A DNA stretch of 36,446 nt from Myxococcota bacterium (GTDB lineage: Bacteria; Myxococcota_A; UBA796; CAJQPC01), in assembly GCA_023150845.1 (NCBI GenBank), contig JAKLKD010000036.1:1-36446 (forward strand), in the 5' to 3' direction. Under the pieces are notes generated by a model that made no database searches, was not told the DNA's origin, and worked only from the letters and a program-made list of their open reading frames with translations. Positions 34,802-36,446 of the stretch are shown here, in pieces. Each line of letters begins with the position of its first letter. The first letter of the stretch is position 1. The translations under genes and the position numbers were made by a program.

Positions 34802-35574
34802 GCGTGAGCCTCCTCGCGGATTCGTTCCTCAACAAAACACAGGAACGCCGCGGTGTCGCGGTGCATGTCGCCGCTGAGCGTAAAGGGTGGGTAGAGCCGC
34901 ACGTGGTGGGCGCCGATGCCCGTCCGCCGCTGCCACACCGGGAAGACCGGCACCCCGGCCCGGGCGGCGGCGATTGCGAGGCTCGGCGCGGTGAGCGCCT
35001 CCCGGCCGAAGAAGGGCGTGAGCACCCCCTGGTTGTGCCGCTGGTCCAAGAAGAAGATGACGACGCGGCCCTCGGCGAGGGCCTCCATCACCCGGCCCAT
35101 GCTGCCCCGGGGCGGCAAGAGCTCCAGGCCGCCGCCCTCGCGGAGCTCCCGGATGAGCGCGGCGACGGCGGGGCTCGCCGGGGGCTTGGCGATGACCGTC
35201 GTGGGGATGCCCGTCGCCTGGGCCGTGGCGAGGCCGCAGAGATCCCAAGCCCCGCCGTGGCTCGCCAAGACGAGGCTGCCCTGACCGGCCCGGGCCCGCG
35301 CCGCGAGGGCCTCGAAGCCCTCAAAGCTAAGCCCCGGTAGCGGCGCTCGGACGTGGTGGAGCAGCTCGACGTAGCCCAAGAGGAGCTCGGCCATCATGCG
35401 CCGCAGGGTCGGGCCGGGCGCCAGCTCGGGAAAACACGCGGCGAGGTTCGAGGTCGCGACGGCCCGCCGGACGGGCAGCGCCCACCACCACAGCCACGCG
35501 AGGCACCAGGAGAGGGCCCAGGCGAGGCGCAGCGGGGTGCGGGCCAGGAGCCAGGCCAAGGCGCGCACGATCAT
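34765..35574 (-). CDS. LpxL/HtrB-type lipid A acyltransferase
   Basis: A 269-residue late acyltransferase of the LABLAT family. An N-terminal membrane segment (residues 5-33) is followed by the catalytic H-x4-D motif (SHGGAWDL, His106 and Asp111) and by IFFLDQRHNQGVLTPFFGREALT. It adds a secondary acyl chain to lipid A from acyl-ACP. It is a little shorter than LpxL of enterics (about 300). ATG at 35574 overlaps the lpxK stop (ATGA). Confidence 0.9.
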   Translation of the reverse strand: MIVRALAWLLARTPLRLAWALSWCLAWLWWWALPVRRAVATSNLAACFPELAPGPTLRRMMAELLLGYVELLHHVRAPLPGLSFEGFEALAARARAGQGSLVLASHGGAWDLCGLATAQATGIPTTVIAKPPASPAVAALIRELREGGGLELLPPRGSMGRVMEALAEGRVVIFFLDQRHNQGVLTPFFGREALTAPSLAIAAARAGVPVFPVWQRRTGIGAHHVRLYPPFTLSGDMHRDTAAFLCFVEERIREEAHAWLWLHDRWRRP

Positions 35575-36446
35575 CGGCGCCTCCTCGGGGCGTCAAGGAT
35601 CCGCCGCCAGAGCGTGTCTTCGCCGCTCGTGACGACGAGGCCGAGGCGCAGCGCCCACAGCGCCGGGTGCTCCGGCAGGCGGGTGAGGTCCTTCTCCGTC
35701 GTGACCACGGGCAGGCCGTAGGACAGGGCCTCGGCGAGCTCGGCCTCGGTGAAGGTGTGGTGGTCGGGGTGCACGAGCACGGCGCGCAGGCGGAGCCCGG
35801 CGGCCACGGCGAGGCGCACCACCCGGCCCGGCCGGGCGATCCCGAGGAGCAGCACCACCTCCCCCGTCGGTCCGTCGGCCCGCTCAACCCCCTGGTGGCG
35901 CCAGCCCTGGAGCGTCTGCCGGGCGGTGACGACGACGGCCTCGGCGGGGGCCTCCGCCCGCACCGCCGCGGGCAGCCCCTCGCCCATCACCCAGAGCACG
36001 TCGGCGCGGCGCAGGCCCTCGGCGCCCTCTCGGGCCAAGCCCACGGGGATCGGCCCGCCGCCCAGGGGGGAGTCCCCGTCGAGCACGACGACGGCGAGGT
36101 CCGGGCGCAGCGCCTGCTGGTGGCCGTCGTCGAGGAGCGCCACCGTGGCGTCAGGGGCCGCGCCGAGGGCGGCGGCGCGGTCGGGGGAGGAGCGCACGTC
36201 GAGGCCCCAGGCCGCCAACATCGCCAGCTCGTCGCCCAAAACGGCCGCGCTGGCGCCGTCTTTCGCCGCCCGCACCTCGGCCCCGCCCGGCGCCCGGCCA
36301 TACCCGCGGGCGATGACCACCGGGCGCTCCCCCCGGGCGGCGAGGCCCGCGGCGAGCCAGGCGACGACGGGGGTCTTCCCGGCCCCGCCGCTCACGAGGT
36401 TCCCGACGGAGATCACGAGGGGCGCGCCAGGCGGGAGCGGCCTGCG
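35571..36446 (-). CDS. lpxK: Tetraacyldisaccharide 4'-kinase, partial
   Basis: The 5' end runs off the right edge; 291 residues are seen. LpxK phosphorylates the 4' position of the lipid A precursor at the inner membrane. The Walker-type motif VGNLVSGGAGKTPVV, VIARGYGR, DELAMLAA, the LLDDGHQQ segment and VHPDHHTFTEAE are all family marks. The frame stays open to the edge and the usual upstream residues (PLPPGAPLV) are visible, so the true start lies outside. It is the first gene seen of the envelope operon. Confidence 0.94.
   Translation of the reverse strand, partial: RRPLPPGAPLVISVGNLVSGGAGKTPVVAWLAAGLAARGERPVVIARGYGRAPGGAEVRAAKDGASAAVLGDELAMLAAWGLDVRSSPDRAAALGAAPDATVALLDDGHQQALRPDLAVVVLDGDSPLGGGPIPVGLAREGAEGLRRADVLWVMGEGLPAAVRAEAPAEAVVVTARQTLQGWRHQGVERADGPTGEVVLLLGIARPGRVVRLAVAAGLRLRAVLVHPDHHTFTEAELAEALSYGLPVVTTEKDLTRLPEHPALWALRLGLVVTSGEDTLWRRILDAPRRRR

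Overview
The window is about 36.4 kb of very GC-rich chromosomal DNA, densely coding, with no gene-free stretch longer than about 300 bases. It comes from a Gram-negative bacterium: lipid A genes (lpxK, an LpxL-type acyltransferase) lie at the right end. Several features resemble Myxococcota and related deltaproteobacteria: many lipoproteins, a Ser/Thr kinase fused to a sulfatase-modifying-factor domain, a Ski2-like helicase, the order fabF-rpiB-glyA-nrdR-ribD-ribE-ribBA-ribH-nusB, and heavy use of GTG and TTG starts. That placement is an inference from gene content, not a phylogenetic result.

Left part (1-12502, all minus strand). An SDR oxidoreductase cut by the window edge has a palindromic operator upstream. 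Next come a cysteine-rich Sel1-repeat periplasmic protein and a long, tightly packed housekeeping run. Read in the direction of transcription the run is: a radical-SAM-like protein without cluster cysteines, yceD, rpmF, plsX, a DUF99 protein, acpP, fabF, rpiB, glyA, nrdR, ribD, ribE, ribBA, ribH, nusB and a DUF2752 membrane protein. It joins phospholipid and fatty acid synthesis, one-carbon metabolism, NrdR regulation and riboflavin synthesis. The RibBA protein has lost the zinc ligands of its GTP cyclohydrolase II half. fabH, fabD and fabG are absent from their usual place.

Middle (12655-19708, plus strand). A Tat-type exported protein and an ArsR-family regulator are followed by three tRNA genes (Gln-CTG and two identical Glu-CTC) with a clear promoter and a strong terminator. 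A Ski2-like RNA helicase, a UbiB/ABC1-family kinase-like protein and a membrane-spanning Ser/Thr kinase with a C-terminal FGE/SUMF domain follow.

Mixed accessory part (19723-32837). An alpha/beta hydrolase faces a lipoprotein-DUF523 pair. A minus-strand trio encodes a DUF3365 haem lipoprotein, an aldehyde dehydrogenase and a ketopantoate-reductase-like protein. A TMTC-like membrane protein and a GT4 glycosyltransferase form another pair. Then come two tandem paralogous cysteine-rich lipoproteins, an asparaginase, a DUF4126 membrane protein, a pterin module (pteridine-reductase-like SDR, a FolB-cupin fusion, a degenerate SDR) and a SnoaL-like protein.

Right end (32867-36446, minus strand). 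This is an envelope operon running lpxK, LpxL-type acyltransferase, DUF3108, Trm112-like zinc protein and GT4 glycosyltransferase, with all genes overlapping.

No insertion sequence, integrase, CRISPR array or phage gene was seen. The most unusual items are the cysteine-less radical-SAM-like protein, the FolB-cupin fusion, the tandem cysteine-rich lipoproteins, the kinase-FGE fusion and the DUF99 gene inside the fatty acid operon.
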